Source: Serripes groenlandicus (taxonomy: Eukaryota; Mollusca; Bivalvia; Cardiida; Cardiidae). Taken from it: a DNA stretch of 64,000 nt. Under the pieces are notes generated by a model. The model did no database searches. It had not been told where the DNA came from and was given only the letters and a program-made list of their open reading frames with translations. Positions 10,262-19,587 of the stretch are shown here, in pieces; position 1 is the first letter of the stretch; every line of letters begins with the position of its first letter. The position numbers and the translations under genes are program-made. The stretch is from assembly GCA_031761405.1 (NCBI GenBank), contig JASEVX010000005.1, positions 36,719,198 through 36,783,197 of the forward strand, read 5' to 3'.

Positions 10262-11023
10262 TTAATATTTGGGATAATTCAGTTCAAAATCTTGGACACA
10301 ATACCAAATTTAAGAAAAAATTTGCCAACACTCAAGAGGTCGCATTTTTTACTTTAACATGTTGAAATCTTATCAAAATGTTGTTTGTGATGATATATGA
10401 GTAAATCAGTATAAATATATGGGACATGTCTAGTCAAAAATTAGGTCACTAGGCCAAATTTCAGTAAAATGATGTGGACAGGACACACTTTTACTTGAAG
10501 TAGAAAATATGCCAGAATGTTTGTCTTGTTGATATCTAGGCTATAAGTATGAATATAGGTATGTCTGGTAAAAAATAATGAAAATCTTTTTGACACTGTT
10601 GAAGTAATATTTTTAGCTCAACTGTCCTCGAAGCGCTCAATGTGAGCTTTTGTGGTCACTTTTTGTCCGTCAGCCATCCGTCACCATTAATTGCCTTCTT
10701 TACACTCTACAGGCAACATTTTACATTCTATCATCATGACAGTTTATCAGAAGATATATCTCCATCAAATCTTGGCCAAGTGCGAAACTGGGTCATGTTA
10801 GGTCACAAGCTAGGTCACAAGGTTAAATTGAAAGAAAATCTTGTTAATATTCTAGACTTCATGTTTTGCTCAAGCAGCTTGAAACTTTGTCAGATTGTTT
10901 GTCTTGATAATAAGATACAAACAACTAGGTCACAAGATCAAATTGAAGAGAAATCTTGTTAACATTCTGGAAGCCGCACTTTTATCTTTAGCATGTTGAA
11001 ATTTTGTCAGAATAACTGTCTTG

Positions 11024-11483
11024 TTGGTATTCAGGGGCAATGACAGTTGTCAACTGAAGACTTAGCCTGTAGGCTGTATTTCTAGCGTCACTTCAGAAAC
11101 AAGAGAGCATAGTATATAGGTTGAAACTGGGCTTCAGAAGAGAAAAAGTTACTTCGACTGCAGTGAGTCAAAGAAAGTCACAAATTAAGCTGCAGTGAGC
11201 TCTAGGAAAGTTGGACCTTCAGCTACAGTGAGCTTACATTACTGGTAAAAAGCTGCAGTGAGCTTAGCGTGTTACATCATGTAGATAGATTAACATGTTC
11301 TGTGATATAAGCTACAGTGAGCTTAGCATGGACTATGGTATAAGCTACAGTGAGCTTATTATAATATAGGACATAGAGTAAGCGAGATCTGAAATGATAA
11401 GCTGCTGTGAGCTAGAACTTATGCTCTCTTGTCTCAGCGACGTTTAACTTCACATGCTGTACTTTTTTGGGGGCAAAATGTCC
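11024..11483 (-). repeat. Split direct repeat A, outer copy
   Basis: 460 bp almost identical to 11910-12369, offset 886, with no indels seen. It carries seven copies of a 14-mer AGCTRCAGTGAGCT-like motif at 11156, 11188, 11221, 11251, 11310, 11343 and 11400, enclosed by a 13-bp inverted repeat ACAAGAGAGCATA (11099-11111) and TATGCTCTCTTGT (11420-11432). The outermost boundary could be a few bases to the right. Confidence 0.85.
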
Positions 11484-11631
11484 TATTGCAGTCTTCAGAT
11501 GCACACATGTCATTCCCAACAATAAATCGCAGGAACCGAACTGGAACCCGAGAAAACAAAAAATCATATACAGATGAAATACAAGAGCACATACAGAAAT
11601 CAAAGAACGGTGGTGGTGGGGTGGACGGTGG

Positions 11632-11826
11632 TAACGATAATGTTTATCAGCGAAATTGCTACGATGGCTGCTGAAACTGAAACTGTGACGTAGCATATAT
11701 ATACATATCATTACATATCATGTAGTGGACATGATTGGCTGTAATTTCTAGCGGTTCTGAGGCCCTGGATGGTGGTTGCTCTCATTGTTGTATCATTTAA
11801 AACTACCGTCAATAAATGACTCTCAC
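11632..11826 (-). repeat. Split direct repeat B, inner copy
   Basis: 195 bp matching 16696-16890 with an offset of 5064 and only about one substitution visible (CATATCATT versus CATAGCATT). It begins TAACGATAATGTTTATCAGC and ends CAATAAATGACTCTCAC. Confidence 0.88.
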
Positions 11827-11909
11827 TTTAAATGACTCAACAAAACCATATACAGCAGAAACTATTTATTATGTAACTGCAACATACATGTCTCGTCCCT
11901 AAAATATCT

Positions 11910-12369
11910 TTGGTATTCAGGGGCAATGACAGTTGTCAACTGAAGACTTAGCCTGTAGGCTGTATTTCTAGTGTCACTTCAGAAACAAGAGAGCATAGTA
12001 TATAGGTTGAAACTGGGCTTCAGAAGAGAAAAAGTTACTTCGACTGCAGTGAGTCAAAGAAAGTCACAAATTAAGCTGCAGTGAGCTCTAGGAAAGTTAG
12101 ACGTTCAGCTACAGTGAGCTTACATTACTGGTAAAAAGCTGCAGTGAGCTTAGCGTGTTACATCATGTAGATAGATTAACATGTTCTGTGATATAAGCTA
12201 CAGTGAGCTTAGCATGGACTATGGTATAAGCTACAGTGAGCTTATTATAATATAGGACATAGAGTAAGCGAGATCTGAAATGATAAGCTGCTGTGAGCTA
12301 GAACTTATGCTCTCTTGTCTCAGCGACGTTTAACTTCACATGCTGTACTTTTTTGGGGGCAAAATGTCC
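11910..12369 (-). repeat. Split direct repeat A, inner copy
   Basis: Matches 11024-11483 over 460 bp, including all seven phased 14-mers and the 13-bp inverted repeat (11985-11997 and 12306-12318). It lies directly 3' of the recombinase ORF on the minus strand. Confidence 0.88.
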
Positions 12370-12626
12370 AAACATTGCCGAAGAGTAAGAAAATGATAAT
12401 GGATAAGGCAATGTGTCCCCAAAAAGGAAATAATGCGTAGACCAGACATGACACGAAATGTGTGTAAAACCTGGCACATATGTACCATGTACCAGCACTG
12501 CTCCGACACATATCTAGACGGCGTTACACCCTAATCAAGCAATCAATTGGAAAAAACGCCACCAGTGAAACAAGTAACGAATAAAAGTAAAGTAAAGGCA
12601 TTGCCAAACATCAAAGAAAGAGACAT
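12370..12626. other. Non-coding 3' part of the Ngaro-type element
   Basis: No gene. GACGGCGTTACACCCTAATCAAGCAATCAAT at 12517-12547 resembles the 3' tail of the SINE family on the + strand, but no SINE head or body was recognised upstream. Confidence 0.35.
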
Positions 12627-13586
12627 CTAAGTGATGCACATAGTTTGCTGCGCTTTGCGAAGCATGAGTTCATCCACCTGTATATAACGCTTGTAACAGT
12701 CAGAATTCCATCGACCCAAAAGTTGAATCATATGGTTTGGTAGTCCCGCTGCTGCTCCGGACGTTGCAGATCCTCGTCTGATGGAATGTCCGTTGAATAG
12801 TGTTGAATTGAGACCAATTGATTCAAGGACAGCTTTGAGGCGTGTAATGAAGAAGGGTCTATCCATCACATATCCTTGCAACGTAAGAAACAACGGACCG
12901 GAGTCTGGTGCACCCGATTTCTTCCGTAAATTACAATACTTTTCCATCAACTTGACTGGGCAGAAACAAGAGGCCGACGAGAATATTTGAATTTTAACAC
13001 CCTCACGAAAAACATCACTTTTAGATGCTTTGAGATTGACCGTGTACTTAGATTTATCACTTGAAAACACAATATCACCTAAGCACAAATGGATTGCAGT
13101 ATCAAACACTTTATTTTTGCTGGTAAATTCCCCACAACGGAGATAACCGAAGAAAGCCATGCTGCAAGCCGCGGCAAACATGCTGTTACCGTATAAATTC
13201 CCTGGCTCCATAAGATGACCCAGAATACGACATAAAATTGGATATGTGATTGGTTGACGTTCTCGAGTTGACGTTTGTTGTAATTTCTTTGCTCCACGTA
13301 GCACTAATTGCAATTTAAGTAATTTATGTGGTTCCAAGAATGGCGATGGAACGTCATGAACAATGTAGAGATGTTTAACACCAGCAAGATATTGTTTAAT
13401 AGTTTAAGATTTTAAGATTTTGCTCACACAAAAGGCAACAAAATGCACCAAGATATCCTCGTTGATGACAGGTGGTAGCGTGGAAGAAAAATTCCAGCGG
13501 TGAGAAGCCTGTAGAAAAGCTTTGTAAAGGCGAAATGCTGAATCATAAATACGCAATGTCCCCGGTGCCAAAGCTACCTTTAACAA
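12627..13586 (-). pseudogene. Tyrosine recombinase of the Ngaro-type element, one in-frame stop
   Basis: Two open frames, 13404-13586 and 12627-13337, lie in the same frame and are separated by a single TAA at 13404-13406. The N-terminal part (APGTLRIYDSAFRLYKAFL) is the SAM-like core-binding region. The catalytic part shows the family tetrad: Arg in GYLRCGEF, H-x-x-R in GHSIRRGSAT, and Tyr in LGRWNSDCYKRYI. Such enzymes integrate the circular DNA form of DIRS/Ngaro elements by strand exchange, which explains the absence of target duplications. The stop sits between the two domains, beside a duplicated AAATCTTA, so slippage may have caused it. A functional copy would be about 320-340 aa. Confidence 0.82.
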
Positions 13587-13603
13587 CTTATTGATAGTAG
13601 GCT

Positions 13604-15239
13604 TTAGACTAGCTGTAAATCTTTCACCGGTGGAATCTGTGTGGGGTGTAATTCCGCCTGTGGTGCTAACTTGCGAAATCGATCGAACTGAAAACGAGAT
13701 AGAGCATCTGAGATTGAGTTTTGCTTACCAGGCACATGCTGTGCATGTACAATAAAGTGATATTTAGCAGTGCACCAAGTTAAACGACGCATAAGGTTCA
13801 TGATAATATGGGAAGTACTCTGGCCTTTCTTAATTATTGCCACTGTGGCTTTATTATCACAGTGGAATAGTATCCGTTTCCCAGACCATTGTGGAGACCA
13901 CAAAACGACAGCTGCAACAATGGGAACCAGCTCCATGTATGCAATAGACATACCCTTCTCATCCAACTTAGGCATTTCATTGGGCAAGTATTCTGCAAAC
14001 CATTGCCGTTTGAATATTCCACCATACCCTATACCACCAGCATCAGTAAATAATTCCATGTCTGCCGAGTAGGTGATATTTGTGTCATAAAGGAATGATA
14101 TACCATTCCATTGCTGTAGAAAACGACTCCACATTGCCATATCTCGTAAGCATGCTTGATTTAAGTAGACATGATGATGCAGCAATTTGACAGAAGCTGC
14201 AACCCTGAGCAGGTAAGACACAAAACTTCTTCCTCAGGTACAATAACTCGGGATGCAAAGTTTAAATGACCCAGTAAACTGAGTAGTTCACGTTTCATAA
14301 CGGAATGTCTGAGGCTAAATTCCTGTAGAAGTGTTGATATGCGGTTAACTTTCTCCAAAGGCAGATATGCTTTGATCTCTACAGAATTCAAAAATATACC
14401 CAAGTATTCAATGTCAAAGACTGGACCAACCGTTTTAGTGGGATGTAGCGGTATATTGAGGCGCCAGAAGATCAATGTTAGCAAAGCCATAGTGCAATCA
14501 CCATCTCCCGTTGGTCGGGTTAATGCTAGAAAATCATCCAAGAGATAAAATAGGCGTTCAATGCCATAATTGTTAGTAGCAATCCAATGTATGCTTCGGA
14601 GAGTAACGTGAACATTTTTGGGCTACTTCGAGATCCAAAACATAACCTTTTGTAGGAATAGTAGTTTCCTTTCCATTTAACTCCATGAAATTTCCATAGA
14701 TGTGGCGCAATTGGTATGAGTTTAAAGGCATCAACAATATCGGTTTTAGATAAGATAGTTCCTTCCCCAAATTCTCGAATAGCAGCGATAGCATCATCAA
14801 GTCGTACATACGATAAAGAGTATTCAGATTTATCAATTAAACTGTTCAGACTTGCATTGTTGCTGTCGTTGTGTGGAGCAGAAAGATCCACAATTATCCT
14901 ATACTTCTTTGAATATTTCCCCTGGACCAAACCTATTGGATTAATGCGAACGAGATTAAAAGGTGGTAAGCTGTAAGGGCCTATTAAATATCCCTTCTCA
15001 ACTTCAGAATGTAGAAGGTCTGTGACTATGTCAGGGTTACGTTCAGCTGATTGTAAATTTTTGCATTCAAAACTAGTTGTTGGGAGCTCTTGTAGACCAG
15101 TATCAAATCCAAATGTTAAACCATGTACAAGTTTCTTAACGTATACCTGATCAGGGTGTTCAGATAGTTCTAGCTCAAGTCTGCTTATATTTATAGAAGT
15201 CAACGTAGGACCAGATGCATGTGTACTTAGAAAGTCCAT
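13604..15239 (-). pseudogene. Reverse transcriptase-RNase H of the Ngaro-type element, frameshifted
   Basis: Three overlapping frames: 14526-15239 (RT fingers and palm; YRIIVDLSAPHN, LSKTDIVDAF, CFGSRSSPKMF), 14161-14541 (RT palm YLLDDFLAL through LGHLNFASRVIVP), and 13604-14221 (RNase H; DAGGIGYGG, YMELVPIV, HCDNKATV, HVPGKQNSISDALSR). The first frameshift falls just before the catalytic LLDD box and the second between RT and RNase H. Domain order and motif style are those of DIRS/Ngaro polymerases. Active-site residues remain visible, but the frame breaks make this copy non-functional. Confidence 0.82.
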
Positions 15240-15265
15240 TGGTGTACATGTAAACTATTGCGTAG

Positions 15266-16641
15266 TCACTTTTTATCGAGATTCGTCATAGACGTAGCGG
15301 TGGCTGTAGCCCGTCTTGGCAGCTTTTTCTTTGGGCAAGATAAGGAACCATGTGTAGGGGACTTGCAAATTGAACACATGTGAGAAATTCTGGTATTTAA
15401 ATGCTCCAGATGGCAGCCCTGTGCGTTGAAATTATTGTAAATTTCTGACCCTTGATGGTAGAGGAGGGGTCTACCTTTTCCATCAACCAATTTTTGAGTC
15501 GGGTACCGATTCCCCAATTGCTTTTGATAGTTAGTTGGGTCCTTGTGTCATAGCCAAAGGTTGAACAGCTGGGCAGAACCCAGTTGCATGGAGCATACTT
15601 CCACATGAGTAGCAGTTCCTACTCTTTTCACCAGCAAATATACGTAAGAACAAATCAGAGTCACGGGATGCCCAACAAACAATAGTGGATGTTGATGCAT
15701 AGTGCTCTGCCGCCTTCCTGGAGAAATCATTGTGATATTCGTAAAACTTAGCACCACCGAATTGGATATATAAAGAGTCTATCAAATCCATGTAGGCATC
15801 TAGGTCACTGCGCCTACATGGTTCAATCTCACAAACAATGTTTCGATAAAGAGCGAAGGCGATTCGAAACTCTTCAATCGATAAGATTCTTCCCAGACGT
15901 AGGTCATTGGAACGGATGATAACCTGTGTACCTTCTCTATCATTAAATGATTTATGTTCATGGTCGCTGTGATTGGAAGGCAACAACAGAAGAGCCAGAT
16001 TTACGTGTTTACGAGACTGGATCTGTTTTCGTAGATGTGGTGTTACCACATTGACAGGAGGTACACTATCAATTGGAATACCTTTCTAACGTCCAAATGG
16101 GTCCATGGAAATCGCCGACGGCTGCGGGTTGATTAAGGTGTCCCCCTGTGCGTTAAGATGGTTGCTAATCAAAGCCATAGTCGCCTGCAGTGTCGTCATT
16201 TGTTCTTTTAGAGCCGCAATTTCCGGGTTCAGCGTTGTTGTAATTGTTGTTGTTGTTGGGTTTTCCCCAATAGTGCTTTTTGCTGGAAAATGGAAGTCGT
16301 CGTTTCCGCCCTGGACGCTTGCCAATAAATGATGGTCCTCATCATGTTCTGCAACCAAATTATTGTCCTCTTGGATGCTGGAACTGTCCGTCGTAGCGAT
16401 CAACTGTTTATATACCCTCAGCAAGTATTTGTGCCCGATTGTCGAAGTCAACTCGACACCTAACTGCTGCAACTCGGAAACAAGTTTGCCTCGCGTCCAA
16501 TTGTCTGGGATAGCGGATTCTGGTTCGGAAATCTGGGTGTTTCCAACTGTCAGAACTAATTGAACGACTACGCTCGTTAGTTGTTCGAGTTGATCGTCTG
16601 GTCAAAGATCGCCCACGTCGAGAAGACATATTTAAGTCCAC
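15266..16641 (-). pseudogene. Gag-like protein of the Ngaro-type element, fragmented
   Basis: Fragments at 16408-16641 (Arg/Ser-rich start), 16086-16472 (acidic, then a coiled-coil-like stretch near IAALKEQMTTLQATM), 15531-16049 (capsid-like region with a C-x2-C-x4-H-x4-C knuckle, CYSCGSMLHATGFC), and 15266-15517 (second knuckle, CSICKSPTHGSLSC, then a basic tail). Order and overlaps suggest one ancestral ORF broken by at least three frameshifts. It would package the element's RNA. Confidence 0.68.
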
Positions 16642-16695
16642 AGGTAATGATAATTAGTCCGATGAATGAATAGTATAGTGAATAATTAGAAAATA

Positions 16696-16890
16696 TAACG
16701 ATAATGTTTATCAGCGAAATTGCTACGATGGCTGCTGAAACTGAAACTGTGACGTAGCATATATATACATAGCATTACATATCATGTAGTGGACATGATT
16801 GGCTGTAATTTCTAGCGGTTCTGAGGCCCTGGATGGTGGTTGCTCTCATTGTTGTATCATTTAAAACTACCGTCAATAAATGACTCTCAC
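16696..16890 (-). repeat. Split direct repeat B, 5' outer copy
   Basis: Forms the 5' end of the element on the minus strand and matches 11632-11826. The bases after 16890 resume the interrupted Helentron-like module, which fixes this boundary well. Confidence 0.88.
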
Positions 16891-17422
16891 ACAATATCAT
16901 TTTTTGCTCCAGCAGCTTGACACTTTGTCAGATTATTTGCATTGATGATATCTAGGCCAAGTCTGAAACTTGGGCACGTAAGGTCAATAACTTGATCACA
17001 AGATCAAATTGATGGAAGTTCTTGTAAACACTCTAGAGGCTTCATGTTTATCTTTAGTATGTTGGAACTTTGTCAGAATAATTGTCTTGATGATTAATAG
17101 ACCAATTTCAAATATGGGTCATGTTGGGTCAAAAACTGGGTCACTAGACTAAATTGAAAAGAAAATCTTGTTAACACTCTCAATGCCAGATTTTTAATTT
17201 GAGCATGTTGAAACTTTGTCAGAATGTTTGTCTTGATTATATCTAGGTGAAGTTTGAATATAGGTCATGTCCGGTCAAACAAGGCCAAATTTGAAAGCAA
17301 TCTTGTTTACACTCTAGTTTGACATATTGTTAATGTTTATGAACTCCCAATTAGAGTTTCATTCAGAGCCATTGTACTCAAGTGAGAGTTACAGGGCCAT
17401 CATGGCCCTCCTGTTATCTCCC

Positions 17423-17558
17423 TTTTAGCTCACACGATCACAAAAGACTCTTCATGATTTGACTTTTGTCATACATCTCAGGTCATACTTCATTGAAAGG
17501 TTCCTGTGTGTTCCTCTTTGAAAGTGATTTAAATATAGTCTGGTTGCTGTTAGCATCA
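17423..17558 (+). mobile_element. 5' end of a Helentron-like copy, cut by the LTR element
   Basis: Starts TTTTAGCTCACACGATCACAAAAG right after the preceding copy ends and stops where the LTR begins at 17559. The segment after the third LTR (33478 onward) is related interior sequence of the same class, so the two may be halves of one copy. Confidence 0.45.
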
Positions 17559-18039
17559 TGTAACCCAGGTCCAGGGGATTTAAGACTAATACTCCTTGGT
17601 GGGTTGTATAATTTTACTGTCGTGTTGATAATATACAAATGGAGTCTGTAATGAAATATAGAATGAATAAAGTGATGGATATAACAAGTTGAATTCTAAA
17701 TACAATTATCATTAACAGAAAAGGAGCAAGCGAATATAAACATATATAACAAAAGTAGTAGAAAAGACACGTACCAGGATAATCGAGTTTCATAGAGAAA
17801 TAGAGAAAAGTAAAGCTCTCCACATATCATTCCTCGTCCTTTCGGAATTAACATAAGAATGTCTAAGTGTATGAAGAAGAGCGGGAAAAAAGGGATTGTT
17901 AGAGTGCATGCTGGGATATGTTAGGTGATATCTGCTCACTAACATTCACTGATTCTCATTGTAATCACACAAGCCCAGCTAATTATGCATGAGCAGTGTA
18001 CATGTAGGAAAAATACTCTCTACATGTACCTTGGTTACA
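17559..18039 (-). repeat. LTR 1 (3' LTR of copy 1)
   Basis: 481 bp, TG...CA termini (TGTAACC...GGTTACA on either strand). It differs from the other LTRs only at scattered bases, for example GAAAAAAGGG here versus GAAAAGAGGG in LTRs 2 and 3. Confidence 0.93.
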
Positions 18040-18225
18040 TACTCCCCTGCAAAGTAAAATGGCTCCCGACATTTCTACAAAGACATAATTATTATTAGTT
18101 AAAATGTTATACATGAATTACAAAGACTACTTCACATGAAATACATGAATTACAAAAGCTATTTACTAAACATGACAAATTTGATTTACAAAACTACAAC
18201 TTACTAAATCTAGTTAACAAACATT

Positions 18226-19557
18226 CTAAACAAAATAAACGTTTTGGGAACAAGCCCATTCTCCGTATCTGTCAGGGGGCTTACTAGATCTTGTGGATCT
18301 GCGGACCGGTTCGGCCACAGGTACAAAATGTCTCTCAGGAATAGGGGTAAAATATGACTGATCATTTTCCGTATGACAATGATTTACAGGGGCCATGTCG
18401 CCAGCTGGAGAGTGATGCTCAGTCGTCGGGTCGCGAGCCCGAGTCTGTGCTACTGTACGTCTCTGTGGTATAATGTACCGATCACTGTTGTCAGAATGTG
18501 ATGATGAGTCGGAATCCGAATCCGTATCAGATTGGGGCACCGGAAAAGCTTTCCTTGCTGGTTCCTTTCGGCTCAGCTTCGCTTTTCCTGACGTAATCCC
18601 AGCTTCATCAGTAGACGGTATGCAGTTGAATGGAAGAAGCATATTGCGATGCAGAGTTCTGGTGGGTCCTTTGCTGTTAAGCAACCGTAAACGGTACACC
18701 GGAACAGCAGCGTCGGGTATATCAGTTATGACATACGGCTCTGCCTCCCAAACATCTGCCAACTTACATTTTCCTGTGCGATGCGCTTTCCTCACAAGTA
18801 CAGTGTCACCAACTTCTAACCTGTTTTCCTTTATTTTTCGGTCATACCGTACCTTGTTGTCTGTGGCATTTCTCTGTGCGGTCTCAGATGCGGTGCGGTA
18901 GGCTTGATGCATTCTTTGCTTGAGTCGAGCAATGTAGTCCGTAGGGCTGCCGCTATTACTTTCGTCAGGCGTGATTCCTAAGAATGCGTCTACAGAAAGA
19001 CGGGGGTGCCATCCGAAAAGTAGATAGTGTGGCGAATAGCCTGTAGCCTCGTTCTTAGTTGCATTATAGGCATGAACAAGAGGACCTACATGGGACTTCC
19101 AGTCAGTTTTCTGGGATTCCTCAAGCGTACCAAGCATTCTGAGAAGGGTTCTGTTAAATCTCTCCGCACTTCCATTTCCCATGGGGTGATATGGGGTTGT
19201 TTGAGTTTTTCGAACATCGGCAATTTTGCATAGCTCTTTTATGACATTGCTTTCAAAGTTCCGGCCTTGGTCGCTTTGTAGCTGTTCCGGAAAAGAGAAA
19301 TTGACGATGAAGTGATCGTATAATGCTTTGGCTGTTGTTTGTGCTGTCTGGCGTTTCGTCGGAACTGCTTTCGAAAATCGCACTAGGATGTTCTCATATC
19401 CTCCTTTAGACCGCTCCAGTCCAAGAAAATCCATACACACGAGCTGCATTGGTCTTGATGTGTTGATAGGCATAAGTTCAGCCATGTTCCTCACTGGTGT
19501 TTTCCGCCGTACACATCGGTTGCATGTTTCGACTCTGTGATTTAGTTCATTTTCCAT
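18226..19557 (-). CDS. pol: Integrase, copy 1
   Basis: 443-codon frame continuing the polymerase frame after a TGA at 19588-19590. It begins with the C-x2-C half of the zinc-binding domain (CNRC at 12-15). The catalytic triad is D43, D96, E132 with exact D-35-E spacing. The C-terminal region VGDTVLVRK and LHRNMLLPF is the usual Ty3-type integrase tail, followed by a Ser/Asp-rich stretch; no chromodomain was found. The strand after D43 looks about six residues short compared with the usual family pattern, and copy 2 shares this gap. The first ATG is in-frame but probably not a real start, since integrase is normally cleaved from Gag-Pol. Confidence 0.88.
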   Translation of the reverse strand: MENELNHRVETCNRCVRRKTPVRNMAELMPINTSRPMQLVCMDFLGLERSKGGYENILVRFSKAVPTKRQTAQTTAKALYDHFIVNFSFPEQLQSDQGRNFESNVIKELCKIADVRKTQTTPYHPMGNGSAERFNRTLLRMLGTLEESQKTDWKSHVGPLVHAYNATKNEATGYSPHYLLFGWHPRLSVDAFLGITPDESNSGSPTDYIARLKQRMHQAYRTASETAQRNATDNKVRYDRKIKENRLEVGDTVLVRKAHRTGKCKLADVWEAEPYVITDIPDAAVPVYRLRLLNSKGPTRTLHRNMLLPFNCIPSTDEAGITSGKAKLSRKEPARKAFPVPQSDTDSDSDSSSHSDNSDRYIIPQRRTVAQTRARDPTTEHHSPAGDMAPVNHCHTENDQSYFTPIPERHFVPVAEPVRRSTRSSKPPDRYGEWACSQNVYFV

Positions 19558-19587
19558 ACCCGGCCAGTAAAATCTTTGACGAGCAAG

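Larger units (their letters stand above)
11024..16890 (-). mobile_element. Decayed Ngaro-type tyrosine-recombinase retroelement
   Basis: Read on the minus strand, the order is repeat B (16696-16890), gag-like, RT, RNase H, tyrosine recombinase, repeat A (11910-12369), B (11632-11826), A (11024-11483). This B-ORFs-A-B-A plan is the split direct repeat arrangement of Ngaro/PAT elements, distinct from the inverted termini of DIRS1. No methyltransferase or hydrolase ORF was found, which favours Ngaro or a deleted relative. It is inserted inside a Helentron-like copy without a target duplication, as expected for recombinase-mediated integration. Frameshifts and a stop break every ORF, so it is not autonomous. 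Confidence 0.8.
10611..17415 (+). mobile_element. Helentron-like element split by the Ngaro-type element
   Basis: The 5' end is TTTTAGCTCAACTGTCCTCGAAGCGCTCAATGTGAGC at 10611-10647, followed by repeated modules GGTCAAATTGAA..GAAATCTTGTTAACA and TTGAAATTTTGTCAGAAT. The module is broken at about 11024-11030 by the retroelement and resumes at 16891. The copy ends GTGAGAGTTACAGGGCCATCATGGCCCTCCTGTT near 17415. Without the insert it would be about 0.95 kb. Confidence 0.7.

Noticed and set aside
12517..12547. A SINE-like tail in the Ngaro-type element
   Set aside because: Only the last ~30 bases resemble a SINE; without head, body or target duplication it is not annotated as one.
18473..18901. A 142-codon + strand ORF, repeated at 26190-26618
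   Set aside because: Antisense shadow of the integrase C-terminal region, with identical behaviour in both gypsy copies.
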